Assembly: GCF_025995235.1 (NCBI RefSeq)
Contig: NZ_BAPT01000038.1
Coordinates: forward strand, 120,444-184,443
Source: Ameyamaea chiangmaiensis
GTDB taxonomy: Bacteria; Pseudomonadota; Alphaproteobacteria; Acetobacterales; Acetobacteraceae
Direction of reading: 5' to 3'
Length of the DNA: 64,000 bases
Shown piece by piece: positions 51,565 to 60,278 of the stretch. Numbering within the stretch: the first letter of the stretch is position 1; the number at the start of each line of letters is the position of its first letter. Below the pieces are notes generated by a model. That model worked only from the letters and a program-made list of their open reading frames with translations. It did not search any database and was not told where the DNA came from. Made by a program: the position numbers and the translations under genes.

Positions 51565-53280
51565 TCAGGGCACGCAGCCCTCATCGTCGAAGAGTGCCCG
51601 CACACTGTCGGCCGGTACGTCGCGGCACGTGAACGCGGCGCCGATTCCGCGTGCGAGAACAAAGGACAACTGTCCGTCACGCATCTTCTTGTCTCGCTTC
51701 ATGTGATCCAGCAGCGCCTCCGTGCTCAGGCGCTGGTTCAGCCATGCAATCCGGTCCGGCATTCCGTTGCGTTCGAGATGGAGGCTTATACGTTTCAGGT
51801 CATCGGCCGGGCAGACACCCAGCCGTACCGACAGGTCGAACGCGAGGCGAAGCCCGATCGAAACGGCCTCGCCATGTAACAGGCGGCCGTCGAAACCCAT
51901 CTCGGCTTCCAGCGCATGGGCGAACGTGTGCCCCAGATTGAGCAGGGCGCGGCCATTTTCACCCTTTTCCTCGCGTTCGTCATCGAGCACGACGCGAGTC
52001 TTGAAGGCGCAGGCGCGCTCGACCGCCTCCGACAGGACCTGCGGATCGCCCGTCAGCACGGCTGGCGCGTTCCGCTCGCACCATTCGAACAGCGCGGGGT
52101 CGGAGATCAGCCCTGCCTTGAGGATTTCGGCGTATCCGGCCCGGACTTCGCGGGGCGGGAGCGTCCGGAGGGCCGATATGTCGGCCAGCACCGCGATGGG
52201 CTGATGGAAGGCTCCGATCAGGTTCTTGCCATAGCGGCTGTTGATCCCCGTCTTGCCGCCGACCGAGGAATCGACCTGCGAGAGAAGCGTCGTGGGGATC
52301 TGCACAAAGGGCAGTCCGCGCAGTGTGCTTGCGGCCACGAAACCCGCGAGATCGCCGACCACGCCGCCACCGAGCGCCACGACGGTGGTGCGGCGCTCGA
52401 CCCCCTGTTCCAGAAGGCCGTCGCTCAGTTGACCGAAAATTTCCAGACGCTTGGACGATTCTCCGGCCGGAACCGTCAGGGCGGTCGCGGCGATGGCGGT
52501 GCGTTCGAACGACGCCATGAGGGCGTCGAGATGCAGGGACGCCACCGTCTCGTCGGTGATCACGATGACGCGCTTTTGCGGCAGGACCGGGGCCAGCAGT
52601 GCGCCTGCGCGTGCGATCAAACCTTCGCCGATAGTCACATCATAGGCGTCATGCGGCAGCCCGACGTGGACCTGACGGGCCTGAGGGTGGTTGGCCAGCG
52701 CCTCGATCACGCGCGTTGCGGCGTTGTCCACGCTGTCGTCGGTGCTGTCCACGATGATGTCGGCCTCTGCATAGATGGGGTAGCGGACGGCGATCAGTTG
52801 CTCGAGCGCCACGATGGGGTCGCTTCCGTTCAGAAGCGGACGATGGGTTTTGCCCTGCACGCGACGATGGAGGGTCGAGAGGGGACAGCGCAGCCAGACC
52901 GACCGGGCACGGGCGCGGATCAGGGCGCGCGTGTCCGCGTCCATGAAGGCGCCCCCGCCCGTCGCGATCACGGCGGCGCGGCCTGCCAGCAGGCGACTGA
53001 TGACGCGCTTTTCGCCCTTGCGGAATTCCGCCTCGCCGTGACGTTCGAACAGTTCGGCGATCGTGCAACCGGCGGCCCGTTCGATTTCCGCGTCGGCGTC
53101 GATGAAGGGCAGTTCCAGACGCTGCGCCAGACGACGCCCGACGGTCGTCTTTCCGGCACCCATAAGACCGACGAGGACGATGTTGCTGCGTCCGGCGGTC
53201 GCGGTGCGCTGCGCGGATTCCGCGTCGACGGCCAAAGCGTCGGGGGGGGACGCGAGAGTGGGCAGGATGGTGCGTGACAT
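51565..53280 (-). CDS. aroKB: Bifunctional shikimate kinase/3-dehydroquinate synthase
   Basis: A 571-residue fusion. Residues about 30-200 are shikimate kinase (P-loop GLMGAGKT at 38-45, FIDADAEIERAAG, FRKGEKRVI, ATGGGAF). Residues about 210-571 are 3-dehydroquinate synthase (LTVPAGESSKRLE, VALGGGVVGDLAGFVAA, TTLLSQVDSSVGGKTGIN, and metal ligands in AGYAEILKAGL, NLGHTFAHALE and LLHGEAVSIG). It thus catalyses steps 2 and 5 of the shikimate pathway in one chain. In many bacteria aroK and aroB are adjacent separate genes. The single chain appears complete in both halves. The ATG at 53280 is closest to the kinase start. Longer upstream frame is not supported. Confidence 0.95.
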   Translation of the reverse strand: MSRTILPTLASPPDALAVDAESAQRTATAGRSNIVLVGLMGAGKTTVGRRLAQRLELPFIDADAEIERAAGCTIAELFERHGEAEFRKGEKRVISRLLAGRAAVIATGGGAFMDADTRALIRARARSVWLRCPLSTLHRRVQGKTHRPLLNGSDPIVALEQLIAVRYPIYAEADIIVDSTDDSVDNAATRVIEALANHPQARQVHVGLPHDAYDVTIGEGLIARAGALLAPVLPQKRVIVITDETVASLHLDALMASFERTAIAATALTVPAGESSKRLEIFGQLSDGLLEQGVERRTTVVALGGGVVGDLAGFVAASTLRGLPFVQIPTTLLSQVDSSVGGKTGINSRYGKNLIGAFHQPIAVLADISALRTLPPREVRAGYAEILKAGLISDPALFEWCERNAPAVLTGDPQVLSEAVERACAFKTRVVLDDEREEKGENGRALLNLGHTFAHALEAEMGFDGRLLHGEAVSIGLRLAFDLSVRLGVCPADDLKRISLHLERNGMPDRIAWLNQRLSTEALLDHMKRDKKMRDGQLSFVLARGIGAAFTCRDVPADSVRALFDDEGCVP

Positions 53281-53392
53281 GATCGCCAACCTAACATAGA
53301 GCAGGAGGCGCAGCCATCCGCTGTGTCGGTCCCGCGCGACGACGACCGGCTGTTTCGTTCGCTTTTCGCCCTGATACTCGACAAGGATTTCC

Positions 53393-53626
53393 ATGCGTCG
53401 CGTAGCTCTTGCCGCCGCCGTGCTCGTCGTGGTCGGCCTGTTCGCCGGCTTTCTCTCGCTCGGGTTTTCGGCCAAGCCGCCTCTGCCGCAGGACGTCCAC
53501 AAGGATCTTCCGGCCAGCACCTTCGCCAGCGCGGCGGCTCCGGTGACGCCCCCGCCCGTTCCGGCTGCGACCCCCGCGCCTGCCCCGGAACCCACCACCC
53601 CGCCAACGGCCGCAGCGGCACATTGA
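53393..53626 (+). CDS. Small Pro/Ala-rich single-pass membrane protein
   Basis: A 77-residue protein: MRRVALAAAVLVVVGLFAG gives an N-terminal membrane anchor, then a 50-residue tail almost entirely of Pro, Ala and Thr (e.g. VTPPPVPAATPAPAPEP). AAGGA lies seven bases before the ATG, and the stop overlaps the xerD start, so translation is likely. Function unknown. The tail should lie in the periplasm and be unstructured. It is probably a real gene given the Shine-Dalgarno and coupling, but low-complexity sequence makes homology hard to judge. Confidence 0.65.
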   Translation: MRRVALAAAVLVVVGLFAGFLSLGFSAKPPLPQDVHKDLPASTFASAAAPVTPPPVPAATPAPAPEPTTPPTAAAAH

Positions 53627-54567
53627 GCGGTGTCTCGGCCAGCATAGACTCCTTCCTCGAAATGCTGGCCGCCGAACGTGGGGCGGCCCGCAACACGCTC
53701 GCCGCCTATCGGCGCGATCTGGACGACTGCACGGCGTTCGTGGTGCGGCATGGCGGTCACACGTTGCGCGATGCGACAGCTACCGATCTGCACGGCTATC
53801 TTGCCAGTCTGGGCCAGGCCGGTTTCGCCGCGCGCACAGTTGCCCGGCGACTGTCCTGTCTGAGGCAATATTTCCTGTTCCTGATGCGCGACGGCGTTCG
53901 TCGTGACGATCCCACGGCCGAGTGCGAGACGCCGCGTCGGTCCGTGACGCTGCCCCGCGTGCTGGGCGAGGGCGATATCGCCGCGTTGCTGGACGCGGCG
54001 ACCGCGCCTCCCGATGCCTCGCCGCTGCGGCGGCGGCGTAGCGCCATCGCACAGGCCGCGATCGAGATGCTCTACGCCAGCGGCCTGCGCATCTCCGAAC
54101 TACTGGCGCTACCGCGCGTGGTAGCGCAGGCGGGCGGTGGTGCCGGGATGATCGTGGTGCGGGGCAAGGGTGGTCGGGAACGGCTGGTGCCGCTGTCCGA
54201 GCGCGCGCGAGACGCCGCACGCGCGCTTCTGGCAATCGATGGCCGCGATGCCGACTCCGATCCGCGCGGTCCCCTGTTCGCCGGCCGCACGGCCGGGCGT
54301 CCCCTCACGCGGCAGGCCTTTGACCATATACTCGCGGAGGTCGCCCTGCGCGCGGGTCTGCCGACGGGCGCGGTCTCGCCGCATGTGCTGCGCCATTCCT
54401 TTGCCAGTCACCTCCTGGCCCATGGTGCGGACCTGCGGGCCCTTCAGACGTTGCTGGGCCATGCGGATATCAGCACCACCCAGATCTATACCCATGTGAT
54501 GGACGAACATCTGCGTGATCTGGTGGAGCGCCACCATCCTCTCGGCGGCGGTGCGGAGCGGCCTTGA
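53623..54567 (+). CDS. xerD: Tyrosine recombinase XerD
   Basis: A 314-residue tyrosine recombinase with the full active site: Arg156 (SGLRISELLAL), Lys182 (RGKGGRER), His254 and Arg257 (PHVLRHSFASHLL), His280 (LGHADISTTQIYTH) and Tyr289. The C-terminus THVMDEHLRDLVERHHP is the usual XerD type. It acts with XerC on dif to separate chromosomes at division. The start is probably the TTG at 53623, which overlaps the previous stop (TTGA). The first ATG in frame (53662) would remove conserved N-terminal residues (IDSFLEML). Confidence 0.92.
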   Translation: MSGVSASIDSFLEMLAAERGAARNTLAAYRRDLDDCTAFVVRHGGHTLRDATATDLHGYLASLGQAGFAARTVARRLSCLRQYFLFLMRDGVRRDDPTAECETPRRSVTLPRVLGEGDIAALLDAATAPPDASPLRRRRSAIAQAAIEMLYASGLRISELLALPRVVAQAGGGAGMIVVRGKGGRERLVPLSERARDAARALLAIDGRDADSDPRGPLFAGRTAGRPLTRQAFDHILAEVALRAGLPTGAVSPHVLRHSFASHLLAHGADLRALQTLLGHADISTTQIYTHVMDEHLRDLVERHHPLGGGAERP

Positions 54568-54637
54568 ACGCATCTTTGTGGCAGCGAGGGCGACAAGATG
54601 CTTGGCAAGCGGCGCCACTGTGCTAATGGCCAACGCC

Positions 54638-55594
54638 ATGCGTCAGTTTCTAGACTTCGAAAAATCCGTCGCCGAGCTTGAGACCAAGATCGACGAGTTG
54701 CGTCAGATGTCGGGCTCCGAAGGCGTCAATATCGCCGATGAGGTTGGCCGCCTGTCCGAGAAGGCTGAAAAGCAGCTTCGCGGGATCTACGGCAAGCTGA
54801 CGCCGGCGCAGAAAGTTCAGGTCGCACGCCATGCGCAGCGTCCGCACGCGCAGGATTACATCCGCGCGCTGATCACCGAGTTCACCCCGCTTGCCGGCGA
54901 CCGCCTGTCGGCCGAGGACAAGGCCGTCGTCGGCGGTGTCGGTCGCTTCGAGGGGCAGCCCGTCGTCGTGATCGGGACCGAGCGCGGCAGCGACCTGGAG
55001 ACCCGGCTGGTGCATAATTTCGGCATGGCGCGTCCCGAGGGCTACCGCAAGGCGCAGCGGCTGGTCGAGCTTGCCGCCAGGTTCGGGCTTCCCATCCTGA
55101 CCTTCGTCGATACCGCCGGGGCATGGCCGGGAATCGACGCCGAGCAGCGCGGTCAGGCGGAGGCCATAGCGCGTTCGATCGACGTGTTCCTGAACGCGCC
55201 GGTGCCGGTGATCGTCACCGTGATCGGCGAGGGCGGGTCCGGCGGCGCGGTCGCGTTGGGCGCAGGCGACCGGATCCTGATGCTGGAGCACGCGATCTAC
55301 TCCGTGATTTCGCCCGAGGCATGTGCCTCGATCCTGTGGCGTGATCCCAAGCAGGCGCCGACCGCAGCCGAAGCCCTGCGCCTGACGGCTCAGGACCTGC
55401 TGGAGCTGGGGCTGATCGACCGCATCATCCCCGAGCCGCTTGGCGGTGCGCAGCGCGAGCCGGCGAAGGCGCTGGAGACGGTTCGAAAGGCCATCGCCGC
55501 GGAGTTGCCGGAGCTGCTCGGACTGGAACCCGCCCTGTTGCGCGCGCGGCGGCGGGAGAAATTTCTCGCCATGGGTCGTGAAGCGGTCACCTGA
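54638..55594 (+). CDS. accA: Acetyl-CoA carboxylase carboxyltransferase alpha subunit
   Basis: A 318-residue AccA. It begins with MRQFLDFEKSVAELETKIDEL and contains the crotonase-fold core GMARPEGYRKAQRLVELAARFGLPILTFVDTAGAWPG and IGEGGSGGAVALGAGDRILMLEHAIYSVISPE. With AccD it transfers the carboxyl group from carboxybiotin to acetyl-CoA for fatty acid synthesis. An ATG at 54626 would add four residues. The gap to xerD is 70 bases. Confidence 0.97.
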   Translation: MRQFLDFEKSVAELETKIDELRQMSGSEGVNIADEVGRLSEKAEKQLRGIYGKLTPAQKVQVARHAQRPHAQDYIRALITEFTPLAGDRLSAEDKAVVGGVGRFEGQPVVVIGTERGSDLETRLVHNFGMARPEGYRKAQRLVELAARFGLPILTFVDTAGAWPGIDAEQRGQAEAIARSIDVFLNAPVPVIVTVIGEGGSGGAVALGAGDRILMLEHAIYSVISPEACASILWRDPKQAPTAAEALRLTAQDLLELGLIDRIIPEPLGGAQREPAKALETVRKAIAAELPELLGLEPALLRARRREKFLAMGREAVT

Positions 55595-55609
55595 CCGCCT
55601 CCCACTCCG

Positions 55610-56389
55610 TCAGGCAGGCGGCTCGCCTTCCTGCGGTGTGGCACCCAGCGCCACGATCAGTGCGCGAATCGCGTCTGATGCCCCGGCGAGAGCGCTGCGA
55701 TCCAGACCCTTGGCGACAAGCGCCACGCCGTGACGTCCATCCGGGCGATGAAACGGGTATGAGCCAAGATCGAGGGCCGGGTAATCCCTGGCAATCGCCG
55801 CGAATCCGGCCGCCAGACCGCCCTCGAACAGGTCGAACGCATACCAGCTGCATGAGACGACCGGTCGGCCGCCCCTCAGCCCTGGCGCCAGTTCGTCGAA
55901 CATCGCACGCATGATGGCTGGCACGCCCGCCATCACATGCACATTCCCGATAGAGTAGCCCGGTGCCAGAGAAACGGGATTGCGGATCGGCACCGCGCCG
56001 CGCGGCAGCATTGCCATGCGCTGCCGGGCGGCATTGAACCGTTCACGCGTGAAATAGGCCTCCAGCAGAGCGAAGGTCTCGGGATGGATCTCCCACGGAA
56101 CACCCATGGCCTGTGCGACACATTCGGACGTGATGTCGTCGTGCGTCGGGCCGATGCCGCCCGTGGTGAACAGATGGTCATACCGGGCCCGCAGGTCGGT
56201 GATCGTCGCGACGATAAAATCGTGATCGTCGGGAATGACGCGTACCTCGCGCAGGGTGATCCCCAGCGCGCCCAACCGTTGTGCGAGAAAATTGATGTTC
56301 GCGTCCTGCGTCCTTCCGGACAGGATCTCGTTACCGATGACAAGCACGCTGGCCGTCGGATTCGCGTCAGTCGTCGAGGGTTGCGACAT
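55610..56389 (-). CDS. CinA N-terminal-type molybdopterin-binding domain protein
   Basis: A 259-residue protein of the CinA/MoeA-like molybdopterin-binding fold: SVLVIGNEILSGRTQDANINFLAQRLGALGI, then FTTGGIGPTHDDITSECVAQAMG and LAPGYSIGNVHVMAGVPAIMRAMFDEL. It lacks the C-terminal nicotinamide-nucleotide amidase domain of full-length CinA, so it belongs to the short group. Enzymatic role uncertain; the N-terminal domain of CinA has ADP-ribose pyrophosphatase-type activity in some species. The ATG at 56389 has an AAGGAGG Shine-Dalgarno. It is divergent from the lactonase gene. Confidence 0.93.
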   Translation of the reverse strand: MSQPSTTDANPTASVLVIGNEILSGRTQDANINFLAQRLGALGITLREVRVIPDDHDFIVATITDLRARYDHLFTTGGIGPTHDDITSECVAQAMGVPWEIHPETFALLEAYFTRERFNAARQRMAMLPRGAVPIRNPVSLAPGYSIGNVHVMAGVPAIMRAMFDELAPGLRGGRPVVSCSWYAFDLFEGGLAAGFAAIARDYPALDLGSYPFHRPDGRHGVALVAKGLDRSALAGASDAIRALIVALGATPQEGEPPA

Positions 56390-56517
56390 GGGGCCTCCTT
56401 GGCGGGTAGCGTGGCGGGGTTCATTATGGCCCTGCACGCGCCCGGTCGAACAGGCGCTTTTTAGCGCGGGCACCGCCGGTGGCGCCCTGCGGGACGGACG
56501 AGGTAAGGATCACGATC

Positions 56518-57441
56518 ATGACAGCTTCAGCACTTTCCGGCGCGGTGTCCGGTCCCCTGGTCTGCGCGTGGGACCTGAAGGCGGAACTGGGCGAGGGACC
56601 GGTCTGGCACGAAGTCGAGCAGGCGCTGTTCTTCGTGGACATCAACGGCCGTGCCATCCACCGGCTGGATCCGGCAACCGGCGAGAAACGGTCGTGGACG
56701 GTGCCAGGTCGGCCCGGCTTCGTGGTGCCGACGCCGACGCGCCTGCTGTTGTGCGGGATGCAGGACGGTCTGCACTGGTTCGATCCGGCCACCGGCACCT
56801 GCGACCTCGATACGGTGGTGGAGCCTGAACGGCCGGGGAACCGGCTGAATGACGGCTGGGTCGATCCGACCGGGCGGCTCTGGTTCGGGACGATGCATGA
56901 TGCGGAAAGCGAGCCGACCGGATCCCTGTACTCGGTCGCGCATGGAGCGGATGGCAAGCTGCATGTCGTCCGTCACGACGAAGGCTATGTGGTCACGAAC
57001 GGCCCGACGGTGTCACCGGACGGGACGACGCTCTACCACAACGACTCGGCTAACCAACTTATCTACGCCTTCGATCTGCGTCCTGATGGGCAACTCGCCA
57101 ACCGGCGCGTCTTTGCGCGTCTTGCCGACGGCCATCCCGATGGCGTCGTCGCCGACAGCGCCGGCGTTCTGTGGGTGGGGACGTGGCAGGGCGGGCGGGT
57201 CAGCCGGTTCGCGCCGGACGGGACCGAGCTTGAACCTCTGCCGATCCCGGCGCGCAATGTCACGAAGGTTGCCTTCGGGGGCGCCGATCACCGCACTCTG
57301 TTCATCACAACGGCACGCAAGGACACCGACGCGGCGACGTTGGCCGAGCTTCCGTTGACGGGTGGGCTGTTTTCGATTCGCGTCACGACGCCGGGTCAGG
57401 CGCAGGCGGCCTTCCGGCTGGATCGCTCGATCGTGCTGTAA
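56518..57441 (+). CDS. SMP-30/gluconolactonase-family lactonase
   Basis: A 307-residue six-bladed propeller of the SMP-30/regucalcin type. Metal/catalytic motifs are LGEGPVWH (Glu), GNRLNDGWVDPTGRLWFGTM (Asn), and PDGVVADSAGVLWVG (Asp). No signal peptide, so it acts in the cytoplasm on sugar lactones such as gluconolactone or arabinonolactone. That complements the periplasmic lactone made by the membrane glucose dehydrogenase, though the compartments differ. The ATG at 56518 is preceded by AAGGA at good spacing. Confidence 0.93.
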   Translation: MTASALSGAVSGPLVCAWDLKAELGEGPVWHEVEQALFFVDINGRAIHRLDPATGEKRSWTVPGRPGFVVPTPTRLLLCGMQDGLHWFDPATGTCDLDTVVEPERPGNRLNDGWVDPTGRLWFGTMHDAESEPTGSLYSVAHGADGKLHVVRHDEGYVVTNGPTVSPDGTTLYHNDSANQLIYAFDLRPDGQLANRRVFARLADGHPDGVVADSAGVLWVGTWQGGRVSRFAPDGTELEPLPIPARNVTKVAFGGADHRTLFITTARKDTDAATLAELPLTGGLFSIRVTTPGQAQAAFRLDRSIVL

Positions 57442-57465
57442 TGGCGGCGGCGGTCGCGACCTGCG

Positions 57466-58503
57466 TCAGAGCAGGTCGCGGAGCAGCGGGATAAAGGGCA
57501 GATCGGCGGCGGGCATCGGATAGTCGGCGAGTTCGGCGGCGTGGACCCAGCGCAGCGTCTGTCCTTCGCGCGCTGTGGGGGTGTGTTTCCACCGACGACA
57601 CAAGAACAGCGGCATTAGCAGATGGAATGTGCCGTAATCGTGCGAGGCGAAGGTGAAGGGCGCGAGGCACGCCGGGGAGACCTCGATACCCAGTTCCTCG
57701 CGCAATTCCCGGATCAGCGCATCCTCCGGGGTCTCGTCCTGTTCGATCTTGCCGCCGGGAAACTCCCACAGTCCCGCCATCGGCTTGCCTTCGGGGCGGC
57801 GCGCCAGCAGCACGCGATTATCGCGGTCCAGCAGGGCGGCGGCGGCCACCAGGACCGAACGTCGCGCCGGGACTGCCGCGGCCGGGGAAGGGTCTGGCGC
57901 GGCGTCCTCGGACGGGTTCCGCGTCGCAAGGCCGGGCATGTCGGCGTGGGTCGCCTCGAACAATGTCACGGGGTGTTCGCCGCCACGGGCCAGGAACGGT
58001 TGCCGCCCGGCACCGACCTCGCGAAAGCCGATCTTGCGCAGTACGGCGATGGAGGCCGCGTTGTCCTGTGCGGCGCTGGCCGTGATCCGGGCGATGGGCA
58101 GGTTGGCCAGGGCCCAGCGCGTCACCCGTTCGGCGGCTGTCGACGCCGCACCGGTGCCCCAGTAGGGGCGCCCTATCCAATAGCCCAGCGTGGCGGTCTT
58201 TTGCGGTGCGTCGATGCGCAGGCCGATACACCCTAGTACCGTCTCGCCGTCGCCATCCTGCCGCGTGACCGCCAGATGCCAGGCATCGCCGCGATCATGT
58301 TCGGCGATGGTCGACGCGATCCAGTCGTCGGTCAGTGAACGTGGATAGGGAAAGGGTAGGCGACTGAGCATCCGCACGACGCTCCAGTCGTTGACCAGCC
58401 GGTGAATGACGGCAGCATCATCGGGGCGCAGAGGACGCAGACGAAACGGGCCGGCCTCGATCGCGCCGCGTGGAAGACGGCCGGCCGCAACGGATGACAC
58501 CAC
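57466..58503 (-). CDS. Fused GNAT acetyltransferase and MutT-type Nudix hydrolase
   Basis: About 345 residues. The first part (to about 180) is a GNAT domain of the RimJ/RimL type: FRLRPLRPDDAAVIHRLVNDW, then LGYWIGRPYWGTGAASTA and AQDNAASIAVLRKIGFREVG. After a Pro/Ala linker, the second part is a MutT-like Nudix domain with a complete box GGKIEQDETPEDALIRELRE ELGIE and VLLARRPEGKPMAGLWEFPGG, as in 8-oxo-dGTPases. Combining the two is unusual, though such fusions are annotated in related bacteria. The start is uncertain: I give the GTG at 58503, and an ATG at 58545 would overlap the Rieske gene by 31 bases. Confidence 0.88.
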   Translation of the reverse strand: MVSSVAAGRLPRGAIEAGPFRLRPLRPDDAAVIHRLVNDWSVVRMLSRLPFPYPRSLTDDWIASTIAEHDRGDAWHLAVTRQDGDGETVLGCIGLRIDAPQKTATLGYWIGRPYWGTGAASTAAERVTRWALANLPIARITASAAQDNAASIAVLRKIGFREVGAGRQPFLARGGEHPVTLFEATHADMPGLATRNPSEDAAPDPSPAAAVPARRSVLVAAAALLDRDNRVLLARRPEGKPMAGLWEFPGGKIEQDETPEDALIRELREELGIEVSPACLAPFTFASHDYGTFHLLMPLFLCRRWKHTPTAREGQTLRWVHAAELADYPMPAADLPFIPLLRDLL

Positions 58504-58514
58504 GGGCGTGTCGC

Positions 58515-59642
58515 TCAGGCTGCAGTGGCCGGTGGTACGCCGCATTCGGCCAGCAGGGCACGCAGGGCGTTGATCACCGGAAACACTTCCTGATTGCGGT
58601 CGTGGCCGCATTCGTTCCACGCCGCCTGCTCAAGCTCGACGATGTCGCGGTCTTCGCGGAAAATGCGCTCGGTGAACGCGACGAGGAACGGCCACGCCGC
58701 GTCCAGCAGCCCCGGGATCTTGGGGCGCTTGATGGCCAGAAGGCCGAACACGCGGTTCGTCATCTGGTCCGCATCCTGCGGCGTGTAGGCGATCCACAGA
58801 TCCATGACCGGATCCTCGTCGCCCGTCTGGATGCGCAGCGTCTGGTAGGGATATTCGGTGCGGATCGTCATCACGTCCCGATGGGCGTATTTCTCGCCTG
58901 TGCCGCGACGCTCGCCGAAGATCAGGGCTTCGCCCATGGGCTGCTTGCCGCTGGTACGCGCAAAGCTGTAGCGCGCCTCGACAAGGCCCGGGCCGCGTTC
59001 CTGACCGAGAAAGCGGGGCTTCATCTGTCCCATCTGCCGCATATGCATGAACTGATGGTTCATATCCATCAGGTTCTCATGCATGAAGCTGTAGTGGCAG
59101 CCGACCGGCCGGCCGAAACGGCGCACCTTGTAGCCCGGGTTGCCCACCTGCGACAGGCGCGGCAGCGGGACCGTGTCCGCGCGTTCCGGATCGCCGGGGA
59201 ACACGAAGATCAGGCCGCCCTGTTCGCGGCACGGATAGGTCCGGACGCCGTTGGGCAGTTTACCCTTGCCGATATACGGCACGTCGATGCAACGGCCCGA
59301 ACGGCCATAGGCCCAGCCATGATAGCAGCACTGGACCGCCTGGCCGGAGACCTTGCCGAGGCTCAGCGGCACTTGTCTGTGGGCACAGCGGTCTTCCAGC
59401 GCGAACACGCTGCCTTCGGTCGGGCGCACCAGAGCGATCGGTTCGCCCGCGTAGCGCGTCGCGATCGTCTTCCCGGGCTTGAGTTCGCGTGACCAGGCGA
59501 CGGGATACCAGAAATTCGGGTCGCAATGGATGCGCCGCAGATCTCTCGTCGGGGTCTCCGCCGTCGCCAGATCGCAATGAGCCGTGTCCCGGTTTCCCTC
59601 GATGCCGCTGTTGCTGTCGTCCGGGGAAAGTATCTGGTCCAT
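58515..59642 (-). CDS. Rieske non-haem iron oxygenase, alpha-subunit type
   Basis: A 375-residue aromatic-ring-hydroxylating-dioxygenase-like protein. The Rieske 2Fe-2S ligands are C86-x-H88 (RCAHRQ) and C105-x2-H108 (CCYHGW). The mononuclear iron site is Asp193, His196 and His200 in HENLMDMNHQFMH. It uses NAD(P)H-derived electrons, but no reductase or ferredoxin partner is adjacent. It resembles single-component-type demethylases/oxygenases such as vanillate demethylase more than multisubunit dioxygenases. The gene lies 106 bases after ridA on the same strand, with a hairpin-forming CCCTTCCCCT/AGGGGAGGG stretch (59701-59720) between, so it may or may not share that transcript. Confidence 0.9.
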   Translation of the reverse strand: MDQILSPDDSNSGIEGNRDTAHCDLATAETPTRDLRRIHCDPNFWYPVAWSRELKPGKTIATRYAGEPIALVRPTEGSVFALEDRCAHRQVPLSLGKVSGQAVQCCYHGWAYGRSGRCIDVPYIGKGKLPNGVRTYPCREQGGLIFVFPGDPERADTVPLPRLSQVGNPGYKVRRFGRPVGCHYSFMHENLMDMNHQFMHMRQMGQMKPRFLGQERGPGLVEARYSFARTSGKQPMGEALIFGERRGTGEKYAHRDVMTIRTEYPYQTLRIQTGDEDPVMDLWIAYTPQDADQMTNRVFGLLAIKRPKIPGLLDAAWPFLVAFTERIFREDRDIVELEQAAWNECGHDRNQEVFPVINALRALLAECGVPPATAA

Positions 59643-59748
59643 GGGCTCTCTGCTTGATGTGGCGGCGTGTATTTCCGCCGGCTCAGCGAACCGGCCGACC
59701 CCTTCCCCTGTAGGGGAGGGAGCCGATCGTGTCGAGGGCGAGGCCCGC

Positions 59749-60258
59749 TCAGTTCGCGGGGGGACGCACGGCGACGAGTTCGATCTCGACCAGCCAGCCC
59801 GGATTGGCCAGTGCCGCGACCTGGAACGCGGCGCGGCTTGGCAGGTTGGGCTGTGCCTTCGTTCCGAAGAACTCGGTATACGCCTTCATCATGCCCGGGA
59901 AGTCGATTTTGCCGAGCTTGGGGTCGGCGGCCATGAAGATGTGCATCTGCACGACGTCGCCGAAGCCGAGCTTCATTTTTGCCAGTTCGGCCTGAAGCTT
60001 GGTCAGGGCGCTGCGCGTCTGGGTTTCGGTGTTGCCATAGGCCTCGAGCGTCATCGGCTTGGCGGCCTTGTCGGCGACGTCGGCGCCAAGGCCGCTGAGG
60101 TAGATGGTGGCGTAGCCCGGCGGGACTTCGACCGCGCTGGCGATCGGGAACTTGCCCGCGGGAGTGCGCAGGACGGGGTCGGCGGCGTGCGCAGCACCGG
60201 CGAACCCGACCAGTGTCGCGGCAATCAGGGTGGCATTACGCAAAGGGAAACGGATCAT
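59749..60258 (-). CDS. Exported RidA/YjgF-family protein
   Basis: A 169-residue RidA-like protein with a clear Sec signal (MIRFPLRNATLIAATLVGFAGAAHA, cleavage after residue 25). The RidA core follows, with YLSGLGADV, ETQTRSALTKLQAELAKMKLGFGDVVQ and the Arg142 segment LPSRAAFQVAAL, aligning to the Arg that in true RidA contacts the imine carboxylate. RidA hydrolyses reactive enamine/imine products. A periplasmic version next to an exported amine oxidase suggests it hydrolyses the imine that enzyme makes. The gene follows the cytochrome c gene after 20 bases. Confidence 0.9.
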   Translation of the reverse strand: MIRFPLRNATLIAATLVGFAGAAHAADPVLRTPAGKFPIASAVEVPPGYATIYLSGLGADVADKAAKPMTLEAYGNTETQTRSALTKLQAELAKMKLGFGDVVQMHIFMAADPKLGKIDFPGMMKAYTEFFGTKAQPNLPSRAAFQVAALANPGWLVEIELVAVRPPAN

Positions 60259-60278
60259 GGGACGTGTCTCCTGGAGGT

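Noticed and set aside
23695..54567. The two tyrosine recombinases as integrases of a mobile element
   Set aside because: They match the housekeeping XerC and XerD pair in length and motifs, sit among core genes, and no attachment repeats or cargo are seen.
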